Below, in pieces: positions 45,801-57,112 of a DNA stretch of 64,000 nt. The stretch is from Pyxicephalus adspersus (Eukaryota > Chordata > Amphibia > Anura > Pyxicephalidae). The notes beneath the pieces were generated by a model that was not told the origin of the DNA, made no database searches, and saw only the letters and a list, made by a program, of their open reading frames with translations. Position numbers and translations under genes: made by a program. Location of the stretch: the NCBI RefSeq assembly GCF_032062135.1, contig NC_092860.1, forward strand, positions 67,863,618-67,927,617, read 5' to 3'. Position 1 is the first letter of the stretch, and each line of letters starts with the position of its first letter.

Positions 45801-47442
45801 CTGCGAGCTGCTAAACTTTCACCTTTCTCCTCAGTATTCACCGCCTGTGTGCAGCTCTACACCTCCACGTCTGCTGTCACTCCTGTCACAACTAATACTC
45901 TATTTTCCGTATGGTAGGGGTCAATGTGTGGGAGCTCATTCCAGAAAGTAGCACATATTAAAAAGATTGTCGTGTTACAGAGTTTCCATATGTTCCTATT
46001 CTATAATCAAATCTTCCTGTTCCTCATTCCTTCCCACATGACCCTCTAATAGATTTCTAGAAGAAAGTGCCAAACTTGTCATATTGCATTAAAACCTTCA
46101 TAATTTTCACATTATTCTATCAGTTATACTTAAAAGTGGAATTAAACTAAAAACAAAAAAAAATACACTTACATGCGCAGGTGTGAGATCGGTGACGTAG
46201 AGGTTCACACTGCGCATGCATGACATTGTCATCTCTTTCCCCTAGGAGGAAAAATCCCCCTTCTGCACATCCCCGAGATCAGGGCAGCAGCATGACATAG
46301 GTATCCCGGGAGGCTGTGCGCACCATTACGGCGATCACAGCTTAAAGGGGCAGTGCTGCACCCTTTTTCAAAAAAAGGGTGTCTCCCTCTTTATGTAAAG
46401 TAAAAATATTGATTTAAGGTACTCTTTTAATTGGGAACTTTAATGTAGAAACTTGTGAGAAAGCATTCTTTTTTTTTTATTGTAATTGCAGAAGAGACAA
46501 ACCATGAGATGTATTTAAAAAGGTGCCGGATGCTGGTCACCAGAAGAGTGCTTGTTAATAAACGGCACAATTGTCATCATAGAAAATAATCTTTTACCAT
46601 TTAAGCATACCTATACTTGCTGTTGTGGAGCTCTTGTAGTTTGTGTACACTAAAGGTGCAGTGCTGAACATGGAAAAGAGTCGGTACTATGCTGTGCACA
46701 TGGAGAATACTTCAGAACACGCTGTGGCTGGTTTCTCATCTGTGCATTGCAGTAGGGTACACGTTACAACAATGCACAGCAATACCTAAGCACAATGAAG
46801 CAGTGCCCTATGCACCAATGCACCTGTGTAATTCACTGCCATGCATTGTGGTGCCCACAATCTGCAAAAGTGGTGCAGGTCTGAATAAAGGTGCATTGGC
46901 AACCAATGAAGTCTTAACATACAGAAGAAGGTACCACATTAAAACAGATGTGTTTTTAGCCTGTGGTGTGTCCCTCCTTGCTGATACAGTCATGTATACA
47001 AGTAAGTTCACGCCATGGAAGTTGTTGAAGTTTTCAGCATTTTTGAAGAAGTAACACTGCACACATCACACTGCACACAGCACAACATAGCAGACAGCAC
47101 AACACAGCACACATCACAACACTGCACAGATCACATCACACAGCACATCACAACACTGCACACAACACAGCTCACATCACATAGCACAACACTGCACACA
47201 ACACATCACAACACAGCCCCCCCCCAACTATGCCATGTAAAACATAAAGAAGAAACAGACAGGCCCTGCAATTCTGCGGTGTAAAACACAAAGATGAAAC
47301 ACAGCCCCCTCAATTATGCGGTGTAAAACACAAAGAAGAAACTTACCTGGAATCTCCCACGTTTAATTCAGCAAAATTACACCTGCCACATCCCAAAATT
47401 AACAAATAGTATAAAAAGGAAAAATTTGGGACTCTAAAGGCA

Positions 47443-47493
<51 letters not shown>

Positions 47494-50400
47494 TATATAT
47501 ACACACACACACCTATGATTATGTTGCCGAGTAACTAACAGTTGTAAATTTAAACAATACCAGTAACATTGACATTTTTTAATATAAATGTTGAAAACAA
47601 GCGATCCAGCTTCCCCTGCATATGCTGGGATAAATTAACTCAATTATCAAGTTGGCTGAAGATAGCAAGAAGAAACAAAATATATATACAGTTAGGTCTA
47701 TAAATATTTGGACAGAGACAACTTTTTTCTAATTTTGGTTCTGTACATTACCACAATTAATTTTAAATGAAACAACTCAGATGCAGTTGAGCTGCAGACT
47801 TTCAGCTTTAATTCAGTGGGTTGATCAAAAAGATTGCATAGAAACGTGAGGAACTAAAGTCTTTTTTTACACAATCACTTCATTTCAGGGGCTCAAAAGT
47901 AATTGGACAATTGACTCAAAGGCTATTTCATGGGCTGTTGTGGGCAATTCTTCGTTATGTCATTATCAATTAAGCAGATAAAAGGCCTGAAGTTGATTTG
48001 AGGGGGTTTCTTGTATGTGGAAGATTTTGCCCTATACTGCAATAACAGAAAAAAAATCTGAGAAATTGCTACAATATTAGGAGTGGCAAAATCTACAGTT
48101 TGGTACATCATGAGAAAGAAACAAAGAACTTGTGAACTCTGCAACGCCAAAAGACCTGGACATCCACAGAAGACAACAGTGGTGGATGATCGCAGAATCA
48201 TAAGCCTCAAGAATAGAAAGGTTAGATTGGACTTTGCTCAAAAACATCTAAAAAAGCAAGCACAGTTCTGGAAAAACATTCTTTGGACAAATGAAATCAA
48301 GATCAACCTTTTACCAGAATAATGGTAAGAAAAAAGTATGGAAAAGCCGTGGAACAGCTCATGATCCAAAGCATACCACATTATCTGTAAAACTTGGCGG
48401 AGGCAGTGGGATGGCTTGGGCGTGCATGGCTGCCACTGGCATTACGCCTCCCTCCTGGAGAGTGTTGTTCACTTGGTTGGCTGTTGTGAAGGGGTTTCTC
48501 TTCACCATGGTAAAATCAACTCCAGGCCTTTTATCTGCTTAATTGATAATGACATAATGAAGGAATTGCCCACATCAGCCCATAAAATAGCCTTGGAGTC
48601 AATTGTCCAATTACTTTTGAGCCCCTGAAATGAAGTGATTGTGTAAAAAAAAAAAAGGCTTTATTTCCTCACATTTTTATGAAATCTTTGTGATCAACCC
48701 ACTGAATTAAAGCTGAAAGTCTGCTGTTCAACTGCATCTGAGTTGTTTCATTTAAAAATTCATTGTGGTAATGTACAGAACCAAAATTAGAAAAAAGTTG
48801 TCTCTGTCCAAATATTTATGGACCTAACTGTATATGATCTAAGAGTGCTTAATGACTTCTGCCAGCACTGATGTACTGTGAAATAGGGTGAATTGTGTTT
48901 TTACACAGATCACATTACTTTGGGGCACAGAGAGGTAAGATAACAATATGAGAAACAAGGTGTTTAGGGGATATGTTTTTAAGTATGTTATGCCAGACTG
49001 TAATTCTGCTCCAATAAAATAATTGCAACTGTAACAAATGATCTTTAATATATATGGGATGGCCTGAAGGAATAATGAAAACATCTATAATTTTCTAAGG
49101 CTGCAGACTTGGGTAGGACTGTAAAATGACAATTTAGTGCTGCTAAAAGAAAAAAAGACTGAGCTGACCCAGACCAAGCCAGTTAATAAAGATTTTACAT
49201 TTACACTTATAGTTTACTGTGTTTTATGTCATTATGCTGCTGATGTTGAATCCTGGGGTTTGGGTTGTTGAGGGTACAAAAAAACAAAGTTACCAGGCAA
49301 TACATGTATATACTTGCTTTCTCTTGACAGTGGATGACAGAACATAGGTAAGTACTGCTGGTAAGTAGCTTCAAATAGGATAAAATGTAGATCTCACGTA
49401 AAGGGCCTAATTTATTAATGTTCCCCAAGGCTGGAGAGGAGGATACAGTTTCATCAGTGAAGCTGGGTGATCCAGCAAATCTGGAATAGATTTTTTCAAA
49501 GTAATTTGCTTGCAAATGTTTTGAATCCTGGACCACATTATTATTATTAATATTATTATTAATAAACAGGATTTATATAGCGCCAACATATTACGCAGCG
49601 CTGTACATTAAATAGGGATTGCAAATGACAGACTAATACAGACAGTGATACAGGAGAAGAGGACCCTGCCCTGAAGAGCTTACAATCTAGTAGGTGGGGG
49701 AATTTCACACACAATAGGATGGGCGATATGTAGTGGTGGGAAGTAGTGATGGTTTCAAATGACAGAAGAAGATGGGTAGGCAAGTTTGAAAAAATGGGTT
49801 TTGAGCACTCTTTTAAATGAGCATAAAGTACACATCCATTACAGGTTTGCTGGATCATCCAGTTTCACTGATAAAAATGTATCTTCTCCAACCTTGGGGA
49901 ACTTTATTAAATCAGGCCCAAAGACGCACATGTCCCGCCTCAACTAAAAACTTAATTTTTTCCTACGAATCTTAGGTGCTCTCTTATTCTGTAAATAGTC
50001 ACATCTCATCCACCTATTGCATACCATATACTATTAGCTCTTAGATTGTAAGCTCATTTGGGCAGCACATTCTTCTCCTCATAAGTTGTATTGTTATGCA
50101 TTGTAATGAAAGTGTATTGGTATGTAATCTGCAACCCCTATTTATCATGCTGTATTGTGTAATATATAGGCATCTTGTAAATATATAGTAATTGTACCAA
50201 TTTTTAGTAGAAAAAAGTCAGGTTCTTTATCTGCTGCAGAATTAAAATTGGTTCACTCATTCATATAAACATTTACCAGCCCAGTAAAATGTCGAATTGT
50301 GTTCACATCCTGGTAAAAACATCTATCTAAGGAAAAGAACAGTAAAAATGCAGAATTGCAAAAAAAAATCAACATTTTTAGGTAATTATACGAATATTGC

Positions 50401-53400
50401 TATATTGTAGAGTTTAGTGGGATTTTACAAATAGTCTTGACGCACTTTAGCTAACTGTAGCCCAGAAGCCTATTGGTAATATTTGTAATATATGATGTGT
50501 TGTGGATATAATGAGCTACTCTGGTCTTAACTAATGTAATTCCACAATAGACATACATATTCATTTATTGCAAATAGGTACAGGTGCTGGAAACTACATT
50601 TTGATAATGACTATAGGTATCTCTTCAACTTGCTCTTACGACTGACAAACAATTCCAGAAAATGTTAACATTTTACTGTGGTTTCTTATCCTTTTCCCTT
50701 ATGCAGGTATTATTTATTTGTTTTAAGAACACATATGTTAGAACTCATGATGTGCACACTTAGGTTCTAGCTTTTTCATCTTACTGATTCTTACAGAGTT
50801 CATACTGTATCCTCACATTTCTTACAAAAACTTATTGTAACTTTCCTAATGTTTTAGGATGGTTGACAGTGGCATGAAATGCACTTTTTCTGCTTCTGGT
50901 CACAGCACAGCTCTCCTTCAGGGACTAAGTGCTCTGCGTGATCAAGGTCACCTACTTGATGTCATTCTTACACTAAACAATGATGTTTTCCATGTCCACA
51001 AAGTAGTCTTAGCTGCTTGCAGCGACTATTTTCGGTAGGTGTGTTTGTGTGCTTTTGACTACCATTTTATCACTATATGTTAATGTATACTATTCTAACA
51101 CTTCACAAGACAAAAAAATATAGAAATGTGAATGACTTTTTAAAAATAACATCACAAATTAATACAGTGACAGTATCAGCCAGTACTGTTATTGTGAAAT
51201 GTATATCTGTGAAGTTAGTTTATTATTTGTACATAGTTCATACTTTGTTCAGACTGGCGATGGGAGCAGGCATTATGCCACCGCTGCAATGGTTACTAGA
51301 CAGAACAGGTTTGAACATTTTACGTTGGGGCAGCTGGTGGAACCCCCTGTTCATTCTATATGGGCTTCCACAGGAGACACGATATATATAGAATCTCACC
51401 AAGGGAAGTGGTTCACGTTTGAAGAAGCAGTAATACACTTTAACCTCACCCACAGTCTGCACAAAGCCTTCAGACATTTTAAAGCAAAATATTTTAATTT
51501 TTATAAAGCAAAAAATGTGAGATTGGTTTATTGATTTGATTATAAACAGATATATACTAATATGCATGGTCAAACTGGAGTTTAGCATTTAGTAAACCCA
51601 AAGTGTTTAAAAGTATCCATAATCCATAACAAAGTTAACCAAGGATAGTTGCTTAAAGCCACTAGCAACTAAGGTAAGCTCTTTCCATATCTTGTGAATG
51701 AACACAAGACCCTTATGAAAAGAGTCACAAAAGTGTACACCCAGATCAAATCAGTTTGTTTAAAACGCCTACACGTAATGTAAACAAGTCAAATATTTGA
51801 ATAGATTAAAAAATGTTTTTCAGTGAGATTGGATTTTTTTTTATTACTGTCAGGAAATATGAAAATATTTCAGAATACTTTCCTCTAAACTGAGCATTGC
51901 ATTAATGTTTTGTAATTTCATATCCAGCCAGTAGGTGATGTTTAAGGCTGGTTTTCCTATGATTGCAATAATAATTTTATTTGCTTTGATTAGAAAAGCA
52001 TGTTTTTAATAAATTAAAAAGTTAAAGCGCTTATAATGATACAACTGGGAGAGTCATAACCTGCTTTGTTCAGAGCAGTTATATGAGTTTAGAAGGGAGA
52101 TGGAAAGCAATCATTTCCACTATTGAGAATAAGACATGCAAACTCACAAATAACATACAGACATTCACACATGCATCATTTTTTATAAGAAAATTTTGGT
52201 CCTTCTGAAATCTTCTTGGATGATAATAAATTACTCTTAGCTCATTGAAAAAAAATTATATTTGTTCTTGTAACTTGAGTTAAACAAGAACTCCAGGAAG
52301 ACCCTGTTTCCATCTAATTTAATATTACAAAAAAGCAAACAAACAATAATTAAATATCAATATGAGCTTACTGTTTTAGGACCCTGGTGGATTAAACATA
52401 AGATACATAAAAAATGCTCCCCTATTTCTACATAGGTCTCATAGAAAAATAGATGATACTCTATATCCTGTAATTCTCCAAAGACCTGATTTGTTTCCTT
52501 TTTAGCATCAACAAAATTTACACAGAACAACCGAGGCTAATGAACCTAGTAACTCTATGACCTTGTTTTCTAAAGAGGAGCCATGACGTGTTTGCCAACT
52601 GTTTATTGTGGCTCTGGTGTTTGACACTAGAGCTTGTTTGCATAAAAAAGACGTTGGCAGTTTTATGTATAACAAAACTAAAATATATTTACACATATCA
52701 GCAAACACATTCAATTTTGGCTGAATCTGGAGCTCCTATTTATTACCATGTTGACCTTGTCTCTGCAACTTGAACTATTCACAGCAAGGTAACCCCTACA
52801 TTTAAATATAACCTCACATTCATAATAAAACACTTCCAATAAAACCTTATATCGTTTGCTCTCTCCCATTTTTTTGGTCACTAGCGCAAAGTGAAACATT
52901 TGGTACTTCCAGGTATTTGAGAATAAGTGACTCCCTTCCTTTCCATCCAAGGTGCAGTGATGAGCATCTAAGCAGCCCAAACATTTAACACCTGGAGTTG
53001 TCATTAGTCCTTTGCATCTGGGCCCACAATAATAGCGGGTTAAAGGAAAATAAATTTAAGCAGTATGGGTGGATGGAGGCTGCTAGCTGAATCTATTATT
53101 TTGTCCTGGATAGCTAAATTCCAAGTTTTTTTATGTTAGCTAACTTTAAAATATTGTAATGAAACCTGACTGAAATATGGATATGTATATTTGTATTTTT
53201 TCATTTTTTTATTTTCAATTTAAAGGGCAATGTTTACAGGAGGAATGAGGGAAGCCAGCCAAGATGTCATTGAATTAAAGGGTTTATCTTCTAGAGGTTT
53301 ACGACATATCATTGACTTTGCCTATACTTCAGAGGTTACACTCGACCTTGACTGTATTCATGATGTCTTGGGAGCTGCAGTGTTTCTTCAAATGGTACCT

Positions 53401-54816
53401 GTTGTAGAACTTTGTGAAGAGTTCCTGAAGTCTGAAATGAGTGTGGAGACCTGCCTAAATATTGGACAGATGGCTACAACTTTCAGTTTGGCGTCTCTTA
53501 AAGAGTCAGTGGATTCTTTCACATTTACGCATTTCCTTAAAATTTCTGAGGAAGAAGAATTTCTCCATTTGCCTTTAGAAAGACTTGTTTTCTTCCTTCA
53601 AAGTAATAAACTGAAAAACTGCAAGGAAATAGATTTATTTCGTGCTGCTATCCGTTGGCTGCAGTTTGATTATTCTCGTCGAGCACTGGCTAGCCAAGTT
53701 CTTTGTCACATCCGATTTCCACTTATGCAGTCTTCTGAGTTGGTGGATAGTGTGCAGGTTGTGGATATTATGGTGGAGGATGTCCTGTGCCGCCAGTATC
53801 TTCTTGAGGCTTTCAACTACCAAATCCTCCCATTCCGACAGCATGAGATGCAGTCTTGTAGGACAGTCATCAGATCAGATGTAGTATCACTTATAACATT
53901 TGGTGGAACTCCTTACACCGATAATGACCGAACAGTGAGCAGCAAAGTGTATTACCTGCCTGATGTAAATGCCCGCCAGTTCAAGGAACTTAATGAAATG
54001 GACATTGGTTGCAGTCATGCTTGTGTTGCAATCCTGGATAATTTTGTATATGTAGTAGGTGGCCAGCATTTGCAATACCGCAGTGGTGAAGGAGCTGTAG
54101 ATGTTTGCTCCCGCTATGATCCTCATTTGAATCAATGGCTACGAATACAACCCATGCAGGAGAGCAGAATTCAGTTTCAATTAAATGTCTTATATGGCAT
54201 GTTGTATGCAGTTGGGGGAAGAAATAGATCAGGCAGTTTGTCCTCTGTGGAAAGATATTGTCCAAAGAAGAACGAATGGACCTACGTTTGTTCACTGAAA
54301 CGAAGAGCATGGGGTCATGCTGGTGCTACACTTGGGGGTAGGCTGTATATTTCAGGGGGCTATGGAGTGTCTGTTGAGGACAAAAAAGCCTTACATTGCT
54401 ATGATCCTTCTTTAGACCAATGGGAATTTAAAACTCCAATGAATGAACCAAGAGTTCTTCATGCAATGGTTGGGACAAATCAAAGAATATATGTATTTGG
54501 AGGAAGATTGGACCATGTTGACCGATGTTTTGATATTTTAGGTGTGGAGTATTATGTTCCAGAAAATGACACATGGACAACTGTGACGCCAATGAGAACA
54601 GGACAGTCTGAAGCTGGCTGCTGCTTGTTGGATAAGAAAATTTATATTGTAGGTGGCTACAACTGGCATTTGAACAATGTAACTAGTATTGTACAGGTGT
54701 ATAATACAGAAACTGATAAATGGGAAAGGGACTTGCACTTCCCGGAATCTTTTGCTGGTATAGCATGTGCATCTGTTATATTACCACAAGCCTGGACAAA
54801 ACCTCCAAAAACGTAA
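45595..54816 (+). CDS. KLHL26: KLHL26, complete three-exon BTB-BACK-Kelch protein
   Basis: Exons 45595-45641, 50858-51034 and 53226-54816 join in frame to 604 residues. The BTB domain covers about residues 30-140 (LLDVILTLNND, VVLAACSDYFR), the BACK domain about 145-270, and six Kelch motifs about 295-590, each with a GG pair (TFGGTPY, VVGGQH, AVGGRN, ISGGYG, VFGGRLD, IVGGYNW). The architecture is that of CUL3 substrate adaptors (family knowledge). The blocks MREASQDVIELKG, LNIGQMATTFSLASL and LHFPESFAGIACA match KLHL26 specifically as I remember it; KLHL9/13 differ. The start MAESGGGEF lies in a strong context (AAGATGG). Human KLHL26 is about 615 residues, so the length fits. Confidence 0.95.
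46135..46440 (+). repeat. dispersed repeat family, copy in intron 1
   Basis: TATCCCGGGAGGCTGTGCGC and the following TTTATGTAAAGTAAAAA resemble TATTCCAGGAGACTCTGTGC and TTTATTTAAAGTAAAAA at 58677-58790, in the same orientation. The family is unidentified. Confidence 0.5.
47040..47345 (+). repeat. CACA-rich simple sequence and a short tandem repeat
   Basis: Irregular repetition of CACATCACA / GCACAACAC fills 47055-47220. It is followed by about three units of roughly 60 bp carrying TGCGGTGTAAAACACAAAGA. Confidence 0.8.
47352..47605 (+). repeat. dispersed repeat copy B with truncated foldback arm
   Basis: GAATCTCCCACGTTTAATTC through a long TA/CA tract (47443-47513) and then TATGATTATGTTGCC to AACAAGCG matches 43925-44166. 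It breaks off exactly at the AAGCG of the arm, before the hammerhead-like motif. Confidence 0.7.
47689..48830. mobile_element. Tc1-like element, chimera of two 5' halves
   Basis: CAGTTAGGTCTATAAATATT and AATATTTATGGACCTAACTG are the ends, flanked by TA, inside inverted repeats of roughly 150-200 bp. The left half encodes the transposase N-terminus on the + strand; the right half encodes a piece of the same N-terminus on the - strand (near 48500-48445). Both ends therefore match the right (5') end of the related copy at 60835-61760. Confidence 0.85.
47920..48440 (+). pseudogene. Tc1-like transposase fragment, internally deleted
   Basis: It reads GVAKSTVWYIM and RPGHPQKTTVVDDRRIIS, then jumps to LKNRKVRLDFAQKHLKK and FWKNILWTNE, followed after a frame change by GGGSGMAWACMAATG. 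About 50 residues present in the sister copy between VDDRKIIS and LRNRKARL are missing. The reading then meets the inverted segment at about 48445. Confidence 0.8.
49403..49919. mobile_element. hairpin MITE with GGGCCTGATTTA termini, copy 2, with nested insertion
   Basis: Left arm 49403-49480 (GGGCCTAATTTATTAATGTT, CTGGGTGATCCAGCAAATC) mirrors right arm 49840-49919 (TTTGCTGGATCATCCAG, AACTTTATTAAATCAGGCCC). The centre is occupied by a different repeat (49540-49835). Confidence 0.8.
49540..49835 (-). repeat. short interspersed repeat with (ATT)n tail
   Basis: The + strand reads an ATT-rich tail, then ATATAGCGCCAACATATTAC, CAGCGCTGTACATTAAATAG, and CTTACAATCTA. An inverted, more decayed copy lies at 50038-50200 (TTAGATTGTAAGCTC, GCAACCCCTATTTATCATGC). 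It is a dispersed frog-type repeat; the class (SINE or LINE tail) is uncertain. Confidence 0.6.
50038..50200 (+). repeat. short interspersed repeat, decayed + strand copy
   Basis: TTAGATTGTAAGCTCATTTG and TCTGCAACCCCTATTTATCA are complementary in order to the copy at 49540-49690. Confidence 0.55.
50858..51034 (+). CDS. KLHL26: KLHL26 coding exon 2 (start of BTB)
   Basis: The acceptor ATGTTTTAG precedes it and GTAGGT follows. It completes the Arg codon, then encodes MVDSGMKCTFSASGHS, QGLSALRDQG, LLDVILTLNND and VVLAACSDYF, ending two bases into an Arg codon. Confidence 0.95.
51035..53225 (+). other. KLHL26 intron 2
   Basis: A 2.2-kb intron with GTAGGT donor and TTTAAAG acceptor. The segment 51240-51530 encodes FTLGQLVEPPVHSIW and FTFEEAVIHFNL, faintly like the C-terminal region of L1-type ORF2, and is probably a LINE scrap. 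The - strand ORF 52711-53004 matches nothing I recognise. Confidence 0.7.
53226..54816 (+). CDS. KLHL26: KLHL26 coding exon 3 (rest of BTB, BACK, six Kelch motifs)
   Basis: The acceptor AG at 53224-53225 gives RAMFTGGMREASQDV across the splice. The exon is open for 1.6 kb and ends at TAA 54814-54816 after PQAWTKPPKT. Overlapping - strand ORFs in this exon are shadows. Confidence 0.96.
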
Positions 54817-55385
54817 CATTTTTTTTAGACTTTCCACATGTTTATACTACCCTCCACCTACCCAATCAACATATTTATCCAAACCATGCCCCCTTGAATA
54901 CCACATTGTATACATGACTTTTACAAGTCATAATTTAGTCGAACATGTCACCTACTATTAATTACTACACAGCCCCTCCTTGAGTTTATTTCATTTAAAT
55001 TCCCATACTGGAGAGCTTAATCCATACGGCTGTATAGTATATATACTGCATTTCCTGCAAACAAAGTAATGCTGGGACCTGCAACCTCCTCATACTGCCA
55101 ACTTACCCTTATTTATTTCTTGCATTTTTGCTTGCAATTTGTTTCCTGCCTTGAGACCAGGCTATGCCTTGCTTTCACTGCACTATACACCAGTAAGCTG
55201 AGAACATAAGGAAACTTAATCTTTTAAATATCATCCTTTATAAGGTAGCACTAGTCTGAAGCTTACTTCTGCAGACTTTTTTTTGCACCCTCTACTGTTT
55301 GGGTATTGATACAGCAAGATCAGTACAGCAAGGTACACGTTTCTATGTATTTGCTAATTTTTAGATTAGGTCACTTCTCCTATAC
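54817..55385 (+). other. probable KLHL26 3' UTR, end not determined
   Basis: No AATAAA occurs close to the stop. The next strong A/T signals lie in or beyond the hAT MITE, so the transcript end cannot be placed. Confidence 0.4.
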
Positions 55386-55933
55386 CAGGGGTATCAAACT
55401 CTGGCCCGGGGGCCAAATCTGGCCCGGAACATCCTTTTTTTTTGGCCCCCAAAGGAATTCTAAATATGAACTACAGCTGGCCCGCCTCTGCATTGAAATA
55501 GCGCCGCTACTACAATTCCCGGCATCACTTGCGTCTATCGACCAGCGGGCTCCCTGCCTATGCATGGCCCTGCATTTGACTGTTTTAAAGACACAAATAA
55601 TGTCGGGAATTTTAGTATTTTAGCCCTATTTCAATGAAGAGGGAGTTTCAGCGGCGGGCCACTCATAAGAATTATCTCCGCATTGACTGCGTTTGGCATT
55701 TCCAGCACTCCCCTCAGCTGTACTTTTCCTTGCTACTTCAAGGCATGGACTTGAATAGTTGGATCTTCATAAAAGAAAAATTGTTATTAATATTGTTTGC
55801 CTATGCAAAAAGGTTACTATTAAAATTTACCTTAGAAGGCTACAAATAGCCTTCAATAAATTTGAAGGTTGGCCCACGACTTTGTCCAAGTTTTTGGTTT
55901 TGGCCCTTCGTGTATTTGAGTTTGACATCCCTG
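55386..55933. mobile_element. hAT MITE with CAGGGGTATCAAACTC termini
   Basis: CAGGGGTATCAAACTC and GAGTTTGACATCCCTG are inverted ends, followed inside by TGGCCC-rich subterminal sequence. The flanking octamers tcctatac and tcatatac agree at 7 of 8 positions, fitting a hAT 8-bp duplication. It is non-coding. Confidence 0.85.
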
Positions 55934-55941
55934 TCATATAC

Positions 55942-57050
55942 CTAGATATCCCAGTGATTTCATTAGTTAATTTTAGGTACAGAATGTCAATTCTGTCTGC
56001 GGTATTAGCAATGTGGCAACAGCATGCTTGTTGTTTTATTTGTGACACATGCACACTGCAATTTCCCTACGAATTCAAATTTATACTGAATATTAAAACA
56101 CTCCTTACCTTCCTTATTGGGCACTGATTTATGTCATTTTACAACAGAGTGAATTGCTAGTACTTTGGGACTGTTGGTACATTGACCACTGAATACATCA
56201 ACCTATCTATGCATATGCTTACGTGTTACATGGGGAATAGGAAAAACTGACACACTGTGCATTTACAATCTTTCTACAATGTTTCTATGTGTTATTTCTA
56301 TCCTTTTTTATATTAAAATTTCTCTGTTATGATTTATATCACACTATCTAAACCATGCTATGCGATGGTTTATAGTTATAGGCAATATTGAAAAAATGTT
56401 AGTGAATTTTAGTTGTTCTGTGACTTTTGCATTTCCCTACACTGGATTTTAATTCCATATGTTGTCTTTGTATTTTTTTGTTTTTTTATTTATTTATAGG
56501 CCATCACCACGCAGGATAGGCTGTTGTGGAATTTAGGATTGGATTATTACCAAGCAGCTGTTGTTAAGCAGTACTAAACCAATCAATTTAACTGTGCACA
56601 TGTGCAGTGTATGCTATGTTCAAGACATGCCTCTGCTGATAACTGTCACAGTTGCCAGTGTACTTATGTCAGCTGTCAATCATACTCTTAACTGGCTGGT
56701 TTCATAAATCATCACATGTGCAGAATCATGGAAAATTGTAATAGAGGCTATGCCCAGACTGGTGAACAGACATTTTTTTTGTATCTCCCTCTTGCTGTTC
56801 TCTGTTGATCTCTGTTCAGAGATTTTGTAGCAGGTAGGAGCTGCACAGTACTGAACCAATCACTGTCACTGGATTTTTTTTAATGCTTTTTTACTGCTCT
56901 GTCGCTGTCTGCCAATTGTGCTCCTGTTTTGTCCCCCTCTCACTTGGGCTGCAAATGAAAACCAGAAGTGTCTGTTTCAACATACATTACACAGACAAAG
57001 GTCCACTGTTGTGACCATCACTGTACCCTCCTTTAAAAGTTATATATGGG
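55942..57050. other. intergenic, no gene recognised
   Basis: AT-rich sequence. No domain or repeat shared with the rest of the window was recognised. Confidence 0.35.
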
Positions 57051-57054
57051 GAGG

Positions 57055-57112
57055 CTGATGAAGATCTGATGAAGGAGGCTGATGAAGAGCAGCCCTGAGC
57101 TGTAACAAAGCA
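57055..57112 (+). ncRNA. hammerhead-like motif with three CTGATGA boxes
   Basis: CTGATGA occurs at 57055, 57066 and 57079. The last is followed by an AGCAGC/GCTGT stem with loop CCTGA and then AACAAAG, near the CUGANGA - stem II - GAAA order but with CAAA in the second box. It may be a relic or chance. Confidence 0.3.

Larger units (their letters stand above)
45642..50857 (+). other. KLHL26 intron 1
   Basis: A 5.2-kb intron with GTGAGC donor and TTTTAG acceptor. It holds a dispersed repeat at 46135-46440, simple sequence at 47040-47340, a chimeric Tc1 (47689-48830) and a hairpin MITE (49403-49919). Confidence 0.8.

Noticed and set aside
53635..54310. Several - and + strand ORFs of 69-106 codons inside KLHL26 exon 3
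   Set aside because: They are shadow frames of a strongly conserved coding exon.
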